Shown here in pieces: positions 32,837-39,303 of a stretch of DNA of 39,303 bases. How positions within the stretch are numbered: the first letter of the stretch is position 1; every line of letters starts with the position of its first letter. Both the position numbers and the translations under genes were made by a program. The notes beneath the pieces are model-generated. The model was not told the DNA's origin, ran no database searches, and saw only the letters and a list, made by a program, of their open reading frames with translations. Source of the DNA: Dehalococcoidia bacterium (GTDB lineage Bacteria > Chloroflexota > Dehalococcoidia > DSTF01 > WHTK01); contig DATLYJ010000055.1 in assembly GCA_035574915.1 (NCBI GenBank), positions 1 through 39,303 on the forward strand, read 5' to 3'.

Positions 32837-33053
32837 AGCGCTAGCCTGAGCGCACCCTCGGGCGGCAGGCCAACGGAAGTAGGCCAATCGCCGAGCTTGA
32901 TTCCCGCCCCTGTCCCAACGGCTGAACGGGCCGAGCGTCCGCCCGCGTGGTCTGGGGAAGGGTGCGGGCAATCCGGGTTGACTCGCCGTGTATGATTGCG
33001 CCCATCACGCGGGCTCGCCTGTTCCGTGGCGAAAGAGTGCCCAGGAGGACAAG

Positions 33054-33563
33054 GTGGCTGTATCTCTCAGGCGCACTGGTACCTTCAGTTGTGAGGTGAG
33101 CTTTTCCACCCCGGTATCACCAGAGGTGGCGTTCGACTACCTGGCAGACTTCAGCAAGCATCCGGAGTGGTCGCAGGGCCTTCTCAGCATGACTCAGACC
33201 TCCGTGGGTGAACCGGGGCCCGGTACCACTTACCGTACGGAGGAGTCGGCGGCGGGGAGCAAGGACATCACAGTCAGCGAGATCACGGAGCTGCAGAGGC
33301 CTCGACGGATTGCCTGGAAGGCCCAGACTGAGAAGCAAAGCTGGCCGACGGGAGCCCGCTCGATCTGGTCGTTCGACATCGAGCAAGAAGGGACGGGCAG
33401 CCGCGTCACCCAGCGCATGGAGCTCATACCCGCGAGCCGGGCCATGGTCCGGGCGCTCTTCTTCGTGGCGGACACGTTCTTCGGCGGCACGGGCGCGACG
33501 CCCAAGTCCGTGCGAAAGAACGCGGAACGGCTGGAGCAAAGGCTTGCCTCCATGAAGTCATAG
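33054..33563 (+). CDS. SRPBCC-family (polyketide cyclase-like) protein
   Basis: A 169-residue helix-grip protein: FSCEVSFSTPVSPEVAFDYL, ADFSKHPEWSQGLLSMTQTS, GPGTTYRTEE, RRIAWKAQTEKQSWP and SRVTQRMELIP, with a C-terminal helix KSVRKNAERLEQRLASM. It resembles the polyketide-cyclase/dehydrase and lipid-transport branch of START-like proteins, which bind a hydrophobic ligand in a cavity. The ligand is not evident. The start is GTG 33054 with AGGAGGA 5 nt upstream. The gene lies between the two tRNA-Sec-like fragments and may have come with that element. The upstream 32837-33053 holds no other gene. Confidence 0.82.
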   Translation: MAVSLRRTGTFSCEVSFSTPVSPEVAFDYLADFSKHPEWSQGLLSMTQTSVGEPGPGTTYRTEESAAGSKDITVSEITELQRPRRIAWKAQTEKQSWPTGARSIWSFDIEQEGTGSRVTQRMELIPASRAMVRALFFVADTFFGGTGATPKSVRKNAERLEQRLASMKS

Positions 33564-33694
33564 CGACTCATAGCGACGCCTCGAGTTGCCGCTTCCGGGA
33601 GGCGGAGGCGCTACAGCCGCCGACGAGTGCCGGCGACCTCGGCAGGGACCTCAGCTCGAGCCGTAGCGGGCCACGCCTTAGATTCGATTTCGCC

Positions 33695-33759
33695 TGGCGG
33701 GAGTGCGAGGGAGTCGAACCCTCCCAGCACGGCGACGCCGCGCCGCAACGGTCTTGAAG
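33695..33759 (-). repeat. tRNA-Sec-like 3' half with intact T-arm and CCA, copy B
   Basis: Minus strand from the anticodon loop CTTCAAG (33759-33753), through a long variable arm (GCGGCG paired with CGCCGT), a perfect 5-bp T-stem GAGGG/CCCTC (33707-33711 and 33719-33723, loop TTCGACT), the 8-nt acceptor strand GCACTCCC, discriminator G and CCA (33695-33697). The inner anticodon-stem pairs are mismatched. No matching 5' acceptor strand (GGGAGTGC) is found upstream. It matches copy A almost base for base over about 50 bp, 923 bp away. Nothing else is recognised in 33564-33941. Confidence 0.65.
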
Positions 33760-33941
33760 GTCGTTAACGTTTGATTCCTGGCGTGTGCCAAAGTCCGGGC
33801 ACGGCGGGACTCGACACCGAATCAAGCCCGAAGGCGTTTGCACTACTCAGTGGCGATCCCGCAAGGATTGGGGGCGAGCAGTAACTGGCCGGCGCAGGAA
33901 TAGCGCCTACCCCTCATTGGACACGACCGCGCTGGCCGGTC

Positions 33942-35054
33942 TTACATGATGTTGAAGCGCCGGGTGCTCATGGCCCGGCGCAGGCCGGACGCGGCCAACT
34001 CGAGCGCGGCGGAACGAGGGGTGATGCCGCGCTGGCCCGTCGCCGCGAGCACTGCCGCGACGTTGGCGCGGATCTTTTCTTCGATCGCTTCGAAGGCTGC
34101 GGTCTGGGTTGCGCCGGCGTACTCCATCGCTGCGCAGATCACGCCCCCGGCATTGGCCACGAAATCGGGCAGGCAGAGGACGCCCCGCTTGTGCAGGGAC
34201 TCCTCGGCCTCGGCCGTCAGGGGGATATTGGCGCCTTCGAGCACGAGCTTCGCGCGCAGGCGGTCGGCGCTGGCGACGGTGATCACGTCAGGGCGCGCGG
34301 CGGGCAGCCAGATCTCACAATCGAGGTCCAGAAGCTCATCGCCGCTGGCCTTGCGGCCGCCGGGGAAATCGCAGACCGAGGCTCCGTACTGCTTGAAGGC
34401 GATGAGCTCTTCGACGTCGAGGCCTGATTCCTTGATGATTGCGCCTCTCGAGTCCGAAGCGCCGACAAGCACAGCGCCCCGCGATGCGAGGAAGCGCGCG
34501 GCGTGCTTGCCGACGGCGCCGAAGCCCTGAATGACGACGCGGGCGCCATCGAGGGCGAACCCGGCAGCGGGCGCGGCAACCTCGGCCGCGTGCAGGAGGC
34601 CCCAGCCGGTGGCGCCAAGCTCGTCCAGGGGGATGCCGCCGAGCGCGGCCGGCAGGCCGACAGCGCGGCCGATCTCGTCCTTGATCCACGCCATGCAGCT
34701 CTCATCGCTGCCCATGTCCGGCCCAAAGATGTAGTCCGGTTCATTGCGCAGGGCGTGGGCGAACGCTCGGAGCAAGGCCTCCTTTTGCTCCGAGGGCATC
34801 CTCGGGTCGCCCCAAATGACTGACTTGCCGCCGCCGTGGGCGAGGCCGGCGGCGGAGTTCTTGAGCGTCATCGCCCGGGCCAGGCGGAAGCACTCGCTGA
34901 CGGTCACGTCGGGGGCGATCCGCAGGCCGCCGATCGACGGCCCCCGTGCGACGTTGTCGATAACCAGCAAGCCCTTCAGGCCCAGCCGGGGCTCGTGGAC
35001 GAAGATGGACTTGGCGGGTCCAAGGTCGTCGGCGAGCTCGAAGATCTCAGGCAC
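33942..35054 (-). CDS. Glu/Leu/Phe/Val dehydrogenase family enzyme
   Basis: A 370-residue NAD(P)-dependent amino-acid dehydrogenase (oxidative deamination of an L-amino acid to the 2-oxo acid and ammonia, or the reverse). GLKGLLVIDNVARGPSIGGL and MTLKNSAAGLAHGGGKSVIW carry the substrate-binding and catalytic lysines; FGPDMGSDESCMAWIKDE is the conserved Asp segment. The Rossmann domain begins at ARVVIQGFGAVGKHAARFLA. LVLEGANIPLTAEAE and LPDFVANAGGVICAAMEY close the family pattern. The start is GTG 35054 (GAGGA upstream) and overlaps the preceding gene by 8 nt. The length is nearer to Leu/Val dehydrogenases than to glutamate dehydrogenases, so the substrate is left open. Confidence 0.92.
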   Translation of the reverse strand: MPEIFELADDLGPAKSIFVHEPRLGLKGLLVIDNVARGPSIGGLRIAPDVTVSECFRLARAMTLKNSAAGLAHGGGKSVIWGDPRMPSEQKEALLRAFAHALRNEPDYIFGPDMGSDESCMAWIKDEIGRAVGLPAALGGIPLDELGATGWGLLHAAEVAAPAAGFALDGARVVIQGFGAVGKHAARFLASRGAVLVGASDSRGAIIKESGLDVEELIAFKQYGASVCDFPGGRKASGDELLDLDCEIWLPAARPDVITVASADRLRAKLVLEGANIPLTAEAEESLHKRGVLCLPDFVANAGGVICAAMEYAGATQTAAFEAIEEKIRANVAAVLAATGQRGITPRSAALELAASGLRRAMSTRRFNIM

Positions 35055-35367
35055 TTGTCCTCGTGTCGGGGCCGGGCACGGGCTCGTGTGTCTGGGCCGA
35101 GGGATGCGCAGGCGGCGCGCCAGCGGCCGCCTGGCGCTCCAGGTCCTCAGCGAGGCGCTCCAGGGGCCCGACGCAGGCCAACACCTCTTGCCTGAGGAAA
35201 GCAACGAGGCCGCGAATGGTGTTCAGGCTGTGGCGTATCGCCTCGAGAGTACTCTCGCGCTCGTGTGCTCTCACGGCGTCCTCAAACTCCGCGAGCCGCG
35301 TTTCGAACTCCTCCGGGACGAGCGCGAAGGAGAGGAGCTCCTGGCGAAGGCTATCAAGTGTGTCCAT
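35047..35367 (-). CDS. Short helical protein upstream of the dehydrogenase
   Basis: A 106-residue, highly charged helical protein (MDTLDSLRQELLSFALVPEE then FETRLAEFEDAVRAHERE, STLEAIRHSLNTIRGLVAFL and ECLA-like VGPLERLAEDLERQAAAG). The N-terminal two thirds should form a coiled coil or helical hairpin, and the tail is Pro/Ala-rich and disordered. ATG 35367 has GAGGGA 4-5 nt upstream, and its stop overlaps the dehydrogenase start by 8 nt, so the two are translationally coupled. No family was recognised. A regulatory or assembly partner of the dehydrogenase is possible. Confidence 0.7.
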   Translation of the reverse strand: MDTLDSLRQELLSFALVPEEFETRLAEFEDAVRAHERESTLEAIRHSLNTIRGLVAFLRQEVLACVGPLERLAEDLERQAAAGAPPAHPSAQTHEPVPGPDTRTSA

Positions 35368-35477
35368 GGCATCCCTCGTCGAAGCGCATGGCTGCAATTT
35401 CAGCGTACGCCGGCCGGGAGGAGGCGGCGAGGGCCGAACGGCTTCCTCCGGCGGTCACGTTAACTGCGAGCAGCGCC

Positions 35478-36440
35478 TCAACGCTGGAAGAGGAGGCCGC
35501 TGACCGCCTGGTCGTGATGGATACGGGTGATGGCCTCGGCCAGGAGGCCGGCAACGCCGACGCGCTCGACGTTGGGGAGCGCTGGCGTCGCCTGGACGCT
35601 GTCGGTGACCACGAGGCGCTCGAGCGGCAGGGCAGCAAACCTCTCGGCGCACTCGCCGACGAAGAGGCCGTGCGTTGCCGCGACGATCATCCGGGCGGCG
35701 GCCCCGCCGGCTACGAGGGCGCGAGCGGCGGCTTCGATCGTGGCGCCGGTGCTGACCATGTCGTCGACGATCACGGGCACTCGGCCGCTGACATCGCCGA
35801 TGACCGCGGTCGCCCTGACCTCAGCCGGGCCGAGCCTGGTCTTCTGCACGATGGCGACGGGGAGCTCGAGGACCTCCGCGTAGCGCTCGGCGAGCCGAAT
35901 TGCCCCGAGGTCCGGAGCGACGACGACAGCCTCGGGCGGCAACAACGGCTGCAGGTGGGCAGCGAGAATCGGGACGGCCGTGAGGTGCTCCAACGGCACG
36001 GAAAGAAAGCCCTCGACGGCTGGCGAATGCAGGTCGAGTGCGACGACGCGGTCGATCCCTACCTGGCCCAGCAGGTCGCAGACGACTCGTGCTGCGATCG
36101 ACTCGCGGCCGCTGGAGCGCCGGTCCTGGCGGGCGTATCCGAAGTAGGGGATGACGGCCGTCAGGCGGTCCGCGCCCGCGCGGTACGAGGCGTCAGCGAG
36201 GAGGAGTAACTCCATGAGGTGGCCGTCAACGGGCGGCGATGTGGGCTGAATGAGGTAGACGTCGCGGCCGCGCACCGAGGCGCCGAGCTGGACGTGCGCT
36301 TCGCCGTCAGGGAAGCGCGAGGTCTCGATCGGCCAGAGGACAAGGCCGAGGTCGTCGGCGATCGCCGAGGCGAGGGGGTGATTCGCGGACCCCGCGATGA
36401 GGACCAGGTCTCCTCCGGCCAACTCCTTGTGCGGTGTCAT
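35478..36440 (-). CDS. prs: Ribose-phosphate pyrophosphokinase (PRPP synthetase)
   Basis: A 320-residue enzyme making 5-phosphoribosyl 1-diphosphate from ribose 5-phosphate and ATP. Visible hallmarks are LVLIAGSANHPLASAIADDL, SRFPDGEAHVQLGASVRGRD, YLIQPTSPPVDGHLMELLLL, VIPYFGYARQDRRSSGRESI, LDLHSPAVEGFL, VVVAPDLGAIRLAERYAE and the PRPP loop VIVDDMVSTGATIEAA. The RQDRR and FPDGE motifs and two-domain phosphoribosyltransferase fold are intact. ATG 36440 has GGAGGG upstream, and the fused phosphoribosyltransferase gene ends 15 nt before it, so both are cotranscribed. Compared with standard PrsA the sequence is divergent at the flexible loop (VQKTRLGPAEVRAT), which may indicate a second or archaeal-type paralogue. 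Confidence 0.94.
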   Translation of the reverse strand: MTPHKELAGGDLVLIAGSANHPLASAIADDLGLVLWPIETSRFPDGEAHVQLGASVRGRDVYLIQPTSPPVDGHLMELLLLADASYRAGADRLTAVIPYFGYARQDRRSSGRESIAARVVCDLLGQVGIDRVVALDLHSPAVEGFLSVPLEHLTAVPILAAHLQPLLPPEAVVVAPDLGAIRLAERYAEVLELPVAIVQKTRLGPAEVRATAVIGDVSGRVPVIVDDMVSTGATIEAAARALVAGGAAARMIVAATHGLFVGECAERFAALPLERLVVTDSVQATPALPNVERVGVAGLLAEAITRIHHDQAVSGLLFQR

Positions 36441-36455
36441 GCTCGCCCTCCGGCC

Positions 36456-37775
36456 TCAGATCTCTTCGCCGGCGGGCTGGCGCACCCGACCGAGGCCTGG
36501 CAGGCCCGCCTGGGGCAGGAGAAAGCGTTCGAACCAGGCGACGGTGCGCTTTCGGGCTTCTTCGAGCGCCCCAGGTTCTTCGAAAAGGTGACCCGCGCCT
36601 TCCACGATCGAGAGCTCTACGCAGCCGCTGCGGCGGGCGCCTGCAGTGGCTTCCGCGAGCAGCGGGTCCTCGGAGCCGATCAGGAGCAGAGAAGGTACAT
36701 CAAGTTGGGCGAACTGCTCCGGGCGGGCCGGCGGCGCACGGAGCACCATGGCGGCCGGGCGTACCTTGCGCTTGATCACGGCCTCGATCGCGACGACGGC
36801 ACCGAGACTAGAGCCGGCGATGCCGAGGCGCGCGGGATCGACCTCCGGTTGGAGTTCCGTCCAGGCGTAAACGGCACGAAGGTCATCGACATAAGCGGAG
36901 AGGCCGTCGTCCGGCGACCCGGTTGATTCGCCGTGGCCGCTGAGGTCGAAGAGGACCGAAGCGATGCCGCAGTCGACTAGCGCCTCGGCGATTACGACGT
37001 TGCGCGGCGACTCCTTGCTGCTGCCGAGGCCGTGCACGAAGATGACGGCCGGAAAGGGGCCGTTTCCGGCGGGAGTCGTAAAGCGCCCCCGGAGCCTTCC
37101 TTCGCCGCGGAAGACAGTGAAGTCGCGCGAGGGGTCAACGGCGACAGGCGCGAAGGAGCGCAGGATGCGCACTATCTCCTCGTCAGGTACCTGCTCGAAC
37201 TGCTCATAGAACTGGCCTACGGCAAAGAACCGCGGCTCGACACGCAGGCAAACGACGTCGTCGGCTTCCTGACGAAGCCGTTCGATCGTGCGCGGTGGTC
37301 CTACGGGCACAGCGACTATCACGCGGGCGGCGCCGGCGGCCTTGACCGCGCGCAACGCGGCGATGACGGTCGAACCGGTGGCGACTCCATCGTCCACCAC
37401 CACTACGTTGCGGCCACGCAACGCGGGCCGGCGATGCGAGTCGAACAAGGCTTCGCGGCGAGCCGCTTCGCGTTGCTGGCGTTCCTTTTCTGCGGCGATG
37501 TAGGCGTCACTAGCGCCTGACATCGCAACAGTCTCCTCGTCGAGGTAGCAGGCGCCTTCGGCAGTGATGGCGCCGATCGCGAGCTCGGGCTCGCCGGGCG
37601 CGCCGAGCTTCCGGGCGACGATCACGCCGAGCTCGGCACCGAGGGCGCGCGCTACCTCGGCCGCGACAGGAACGCCGCCCCGCGGAATGCCGAGGACGAC
37701 GGGGCGTTCGAGGCGCATCGGCTTGATAAGCTCGGCGAGCCGCCGCCCCGCGTCGGTACGGTCGCGGAAGATCAT
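36456..37775 (-). CDS. Fused phosphoribosyltransferase - alpha/beta hydrolase
   Basis: A 439-residue two-domain protein. Residues 1-210 are a type I phosphoribosyltransferase: RDRTDAGRRLAELI, VVLGIPRGGVPVAAEVARAL, ARKLGAPGEPELAIGAI and the PRPP-binding loop VVVVDDGVATGST (125-136). Residues about 225-430 are an alpha/beta hydrolase of the dienelactone-hydrolase type: AVIFVHGLGSSKESPRNV, DLSGHGESTGSPDDG, the nucleophile elbow GSSLG with Ser323, Asp370 (GSEDPLL) and His396 (GAGHLF). Both active sites look complete. The gene sits in an operon directly before PRPP synthetase. Such fusions have been annotated in several bacteria, but the reaction is unknown; ribose salvage or a phosphoribosylated ester substrate is possible. 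Confidence 0.9.
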   Translation of the reverse strand: MIFRDRTDAGRRLAELIKPMRLERPVVLGIPRGGVPVAAEVARALGAELGVIVARKLGAPGEPELAIGAITAEGACYLDEETVAMSGASDAYIAAEKERQQREAARREALFDSHRRPALRGRNVVVVDDGVATGSTVIAALRAVKAAGAARVIVAVPVGPPRTIERLRQEADDVVCLRVEPRFFAVGQFYEQFEQVPDEEIVRILRSFAPVAVDPSRDFTVFRGEGRLRGRFTTPAGNGPFPAVIFVHGLGSSKESPRNVVIAEALVDCGIASVLFDLSGHGESTGSPDDGLSAYVDDLRAVYAWTELQPEVDPARLGIAGSSLGAVVAIEAVIKRKVRPAAMVLRAPPARPEQFAQLDVPSLLLIGSEDPLLAEATAGARRSGCVELSIVEGAGHLFEEPGALEEARKRTVAWFERFLLPQAGLPGLGRVRQPAGEEI

Positions 37776-37821
37776 CGAGTACCCCCTGAAGACCGCCCCG
37801 CCGGGGATGCCGCAGAGGCGG

Positions 37822-38316
37822 TTATACCGGCGGAGAGGGCTGCGCCGGCTCGCGGGCGAAGTCCAGGACTCTCGGGGACGCCACCTTCAGGTAGTCCTGC
37901 AGGGGCATCATCACCGCCTGGGTGTGCAGGCCGGCTTCGAACACGACCTCTTTGGCGTCGAGCAAGCCAGAGTCCACGTACACTGGCAGGCGCCAGGGGC
38001 CGCCGAACGGCGGCTGTGCGCCGACGTCGCAGTCCGGGAAGAGCTCGGCCATTTCCTTTTCGGTCGCGAGGCGGACGTCGCGAGCGCCAAGCGCGTCGCG
38101 GACGGCGGCGATTGAGACCACATGAGGCGCTGGGAGCACGAGCATGCCCGGCTTGCCGTCGATGTATACGACTACGGACTTACAGAACTCGTGGCCGGGG
38201 ACATGAGCAGCCTGCGCCGCTTCCTGTGCCGTGTAAGCGGTGGGGTGCGCCACAAGCTCGTAGTGGGCGCCGTGTCTGTCGAAGAGGTCACGGAGCTTTT
38301 CGAGACAGGGGTTCAC
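37822..38316 (-). CDS. YbaK/ProX-type aminoacyl-tRNA deacylase
   Basis: A 164-residue protein of the YbaK/EbsC superfamily, which removes wrongly charged amino acids from tRNA (for example Ala- or Cys-tRNA-Pro). Visible: LFDRHGAHYELVAHPTAYTA, QEAAQAAHVPGHEFCKSVVV with the conserved Lys, MLVLPAPHVVSIAAVRDALG, ATEKEMAELFPDCDVGAQPP (the GxxxPF segment) and FGGPWRLPVYVDSGLL. The start is taken as GTG 38316, which has GGAGAG 4 nt upstream; TTG 38328 would add four residues. It is on the same strand as the flanking genes, with a 46-nt gap to the fused transferase. Free-standing editing proteins like this act in trans on tRNA in the cytoplasm. Confidence 0.9.
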   Translation of the reverse strand: MNPCLEKLRDLFDRHGAHYELVAHPTAYTAQEAAQAAHVPGHEFCKSVVVYIDGKPGMLVLPAPHVVSIAAVRDALGARDVRLATEKEMAELFPDCDVGAQPPFGGPWRLPVYVDSGLLDAKEVVFEAGLHTQAVMMPLQDYLKVASPRVLDFAREPAQPSPPV

Positions 38317-38344
38317 GGGTCTCTCCAATCTCCCCCGGGACGTG

Positions 38345-38701
38345 TTAGGAGACCGAGGGGTGGCTGTGGTCGTGAATATGGGCCTCGCCCAGGTGCTCGT
38401 GCTCAGCGTTTTCGTGGGGCAGGTGCGCGTGCGCGACAGCCGCGTGGTTGTGCTCGTGAGTGTGCACGGAGGTGAGGTGCTCCCACTCGCCCAGTACCCC
38501 TTCGGCGCCCTGGCGGCGGTTATGGGTCACGTGAGGGTGCTCGTGGGCGTGCACTACCGCCTCATGCGAGTGCTCCTCGAAGTGCCCCAGATGGGAGTGC
38601 TTGACGACCTCGAATTTCAGCGCTGAACGCGCCGACCTGCCGACCGCAACGGCAAGAGCGGAAAGCACTGCCAACGGTGCGATGAACGCCAACTTCTTCA
38701 T
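38345..38701 (-). CDS. Histidine-rich membrane-anchored or secreted protein
   Basis: A 118-residue protein with an N-terminal signal or anchor (MKKLAFIAPLAVLSALAVAV) and a histidine-rich body. Residues 35-114 contain 24 His (about 30 percent), mostly in His-x-His pairs separated by Glu, Ala, Val or Asp. Examples are HSHLGHFEEHSHEAVVHAHE, SVHTHEHNHAAVAHAHLPHE and HEHLGEAHIHDHSHP. A short His-free linker (NRRQGAEGVLGEWE) divides it into two lobes. It probably binds several transition-metal ions (Zn, Ni, Cu or Co) outside the membrane. ATG 38701 has GGAGG 8 nt upstream. It leads a run of minus-strand genes and precedes the deacylase by 28 nt. No transporter gene is adjacent. Confidence 0.8.
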   Translation of the reverse strand: MKKLAFIAPLAVLSALAVAVGRSARSALKFEVVKHSHLGHFEEHSHEAVVHAHEHPHVTHNRRQGAEGVLGEWEHLTSVHTHEHNHAAVAHAHLPHENAEHEHLGEAHIHDHSHPSVS

Positions 38702-38974
38702 GTTCCTGCCTCCAGATGGGGACTTCCTGAATCTACTCTGGTACGCGCCTGCCAGGGTTTCAAGGCCTCAATGGCCTGTTTGTGAGGTGCCCGATTCCCG
38801 CCCTTCTCATCTCGCCCGATGTCGCGCGGTCCTGGGCAGCCGGCGAGGTAATGAGTACGGACAGACCGGCGAGTAGGGCAGTTCGGCCCATCTCAAGCAG
38901 GCCGCGGCTCGGCTACGCTGGTGTCCCGCGGTTCAAGGCCAAGCCACCGCAGACACTGCCCTGAGGGATCAGCG

Positions 38975-39303
38975 ATGCCGAAGGCTTTCTCGATAGAAAA
39001 CGGACTCGATTGGGACACTGAGGTAGCCAGCTTCTGGGCCTGGTTTCAGGATGCTCGGGACGTGGTACAGGGGCGAGTCGAGGCCCACGGCCTGGTGCAA
39101 GAACTGGTAAGCAGTCAACTGGACAGGATCAAGGATCTGGCGAAACGCGAGTCTGACCCGGACAGCGCGGAGTTGACCTTTACGGTCGCCGTGGCGCTGG
39201 TTGGGTTTCACTACGCCTCAATTCAGAAGCTCCTCAGTGGCCTGCAGGAAGCCGGCGTACTCCGACCATCGCACGGATTGCCGGCCTTTGACACCATCGT
39301 TCA
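38975..39303 (+). CDS. Unrecognised protein, cut by the right window edge
   Basis: ATG 38975 (GAGGGA 7-8 nt upstream) opens a frame with no stop before the end of the window (109 codons visible). The protein begins MPKAFSIENGLDWDTEVASF and continues through WAWFQDARDVVQG, LVQELVSSQLDRIKDLAKRE, LTFTVAVALVGFHYASIQKL and LSGLQEAGVLRPSHGLPAFD. It is helical with mixed charge and one moderately hydrophobic helix. No family was recognised. The 273-nt region before it (38702-38974), between two divergent genes, shows no other gene or clear promoter. Confidence 0.65.
   Translation, partial: MPKAFSIENGLDWDTEVASFWAWFQDARDVVQGRVEAHGLVQELVSSQLDRIKDLAKRESDPDSAELTFTVAVALVGFHYASIQKLLSGLQEAGVLRPSHGLPAFDTIV

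Noticed and set aside
33780-33860. A second tRNA-like 3' end (GTGTCGAGTCCCGCC on the minus strand)
   Set aside because: The T-stem does not pair and no acceptor or anticodon arm can be drawn.
35459-35464. Lone GTTAAC near the dehydrogenase operon (also at 4861-4866) as GlnR sites
   Set aside because: No partner 5-mer at 11-bp spacing; single half-sites are expected by chance.

Overview
This is a 39.3 kb, high-GC bacterial window with densely packed genes on both strands and few mobile traces. It most resembles a Chloroflexota chromosome (Dehalococcoidia or a related class). The reasons are the serial class E/F-like sortases with Pro/Thr-rich stalks and a PPATG-anchored surface protein, a GlnR-type nitrogen regulator with actinomycete-like boxes, and several mRNAs that look leaderless. 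This placement is inference; an actinobacterial relative is the main alternative. No complete phage, IS element, rRNA or CRISPR array is visible.

Layout. 1-2.6 kb (minus): an edge-truncated phage-head-like protein, an orphan Tat-type lipoprotein of the NMT1/THI5 substrate-binding family, and a beta-propeller protein. 2.8-5.8 kb: mnmA, two small envelope-associated proteins, two tRNA-Ser genes (GGA and CGA) and small hypotheticals. 5.9-10.4 kb (minus): a surface protein with a PPATG sorting signal, followed by four consecutive sortase genes. 10.8-16.4 kb: a nitrogen island with an alpha-type glutamine synthetase, a phosphorylation-independent GlnR-like regulator, amt, PII and a beta-type glutamine synthetase. 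GTAAC/GAAAC arrays with 11-bp phasing lie in front of three of its transcription units. 16.5-19.8 kb: an ArsR-SRPBCC-VOC group, a lipoprotein, a small hypothetical and an acetate-transporter-family protein whose 270-nt leader looks like a structured RNA ending in a terminator hairpin.

20.1-24.6 kb is a heat-shock island: a zinc-ribbon miniprotein, clpB, two hsp20 genes, a CDGSH iron-sulfur protein and a divergent 27-residue membrane peptide. Strong TTGACA promoters here sit directly next to inverted repeats. 24.7-29.7 kb is DNA-repair related: an mrfA/mrfB-like helicase-nuclease pair behind two LexA-like (Cheo-box) sites, and a topoisomerase IB with an apparent N-terminal frameshift. 29.6-32.7 kb (minus): a STAND/LuxR regulator and a four-helix membrane protein. 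32.8-33.8 kb: two direct copies of a tRNA-Sec-like 3' half flank an SRPBCC gene. 33.9-38.7 kb (minus): a Glu/Leu/Phe/Val dehydrogenase, a short coiled-coil protein, PRPP synthetase, a fused phosphoribosyltransferase-alpha/beta hydrolase, a YbaK-type deacylase and a histidine-rich anchored protein. An unrecognised gene runs off the right edge.

How they fit together. The nitrogen island has the parts for ammonium uptake (Amt), sensing (PII), assimilation (two GS) and transcriptional control (GlnR-like), and its predicted operators match the GlnR pattern. The sortase block has both the enzymes and one likely substrate. The heat-shock island combines disaggregase and holdases. The best candidates for undescribed biology are the structured leader RNA at about 19.81-20.05 kb, the multi-sortase locus, and the tRNA-Sec fragments.
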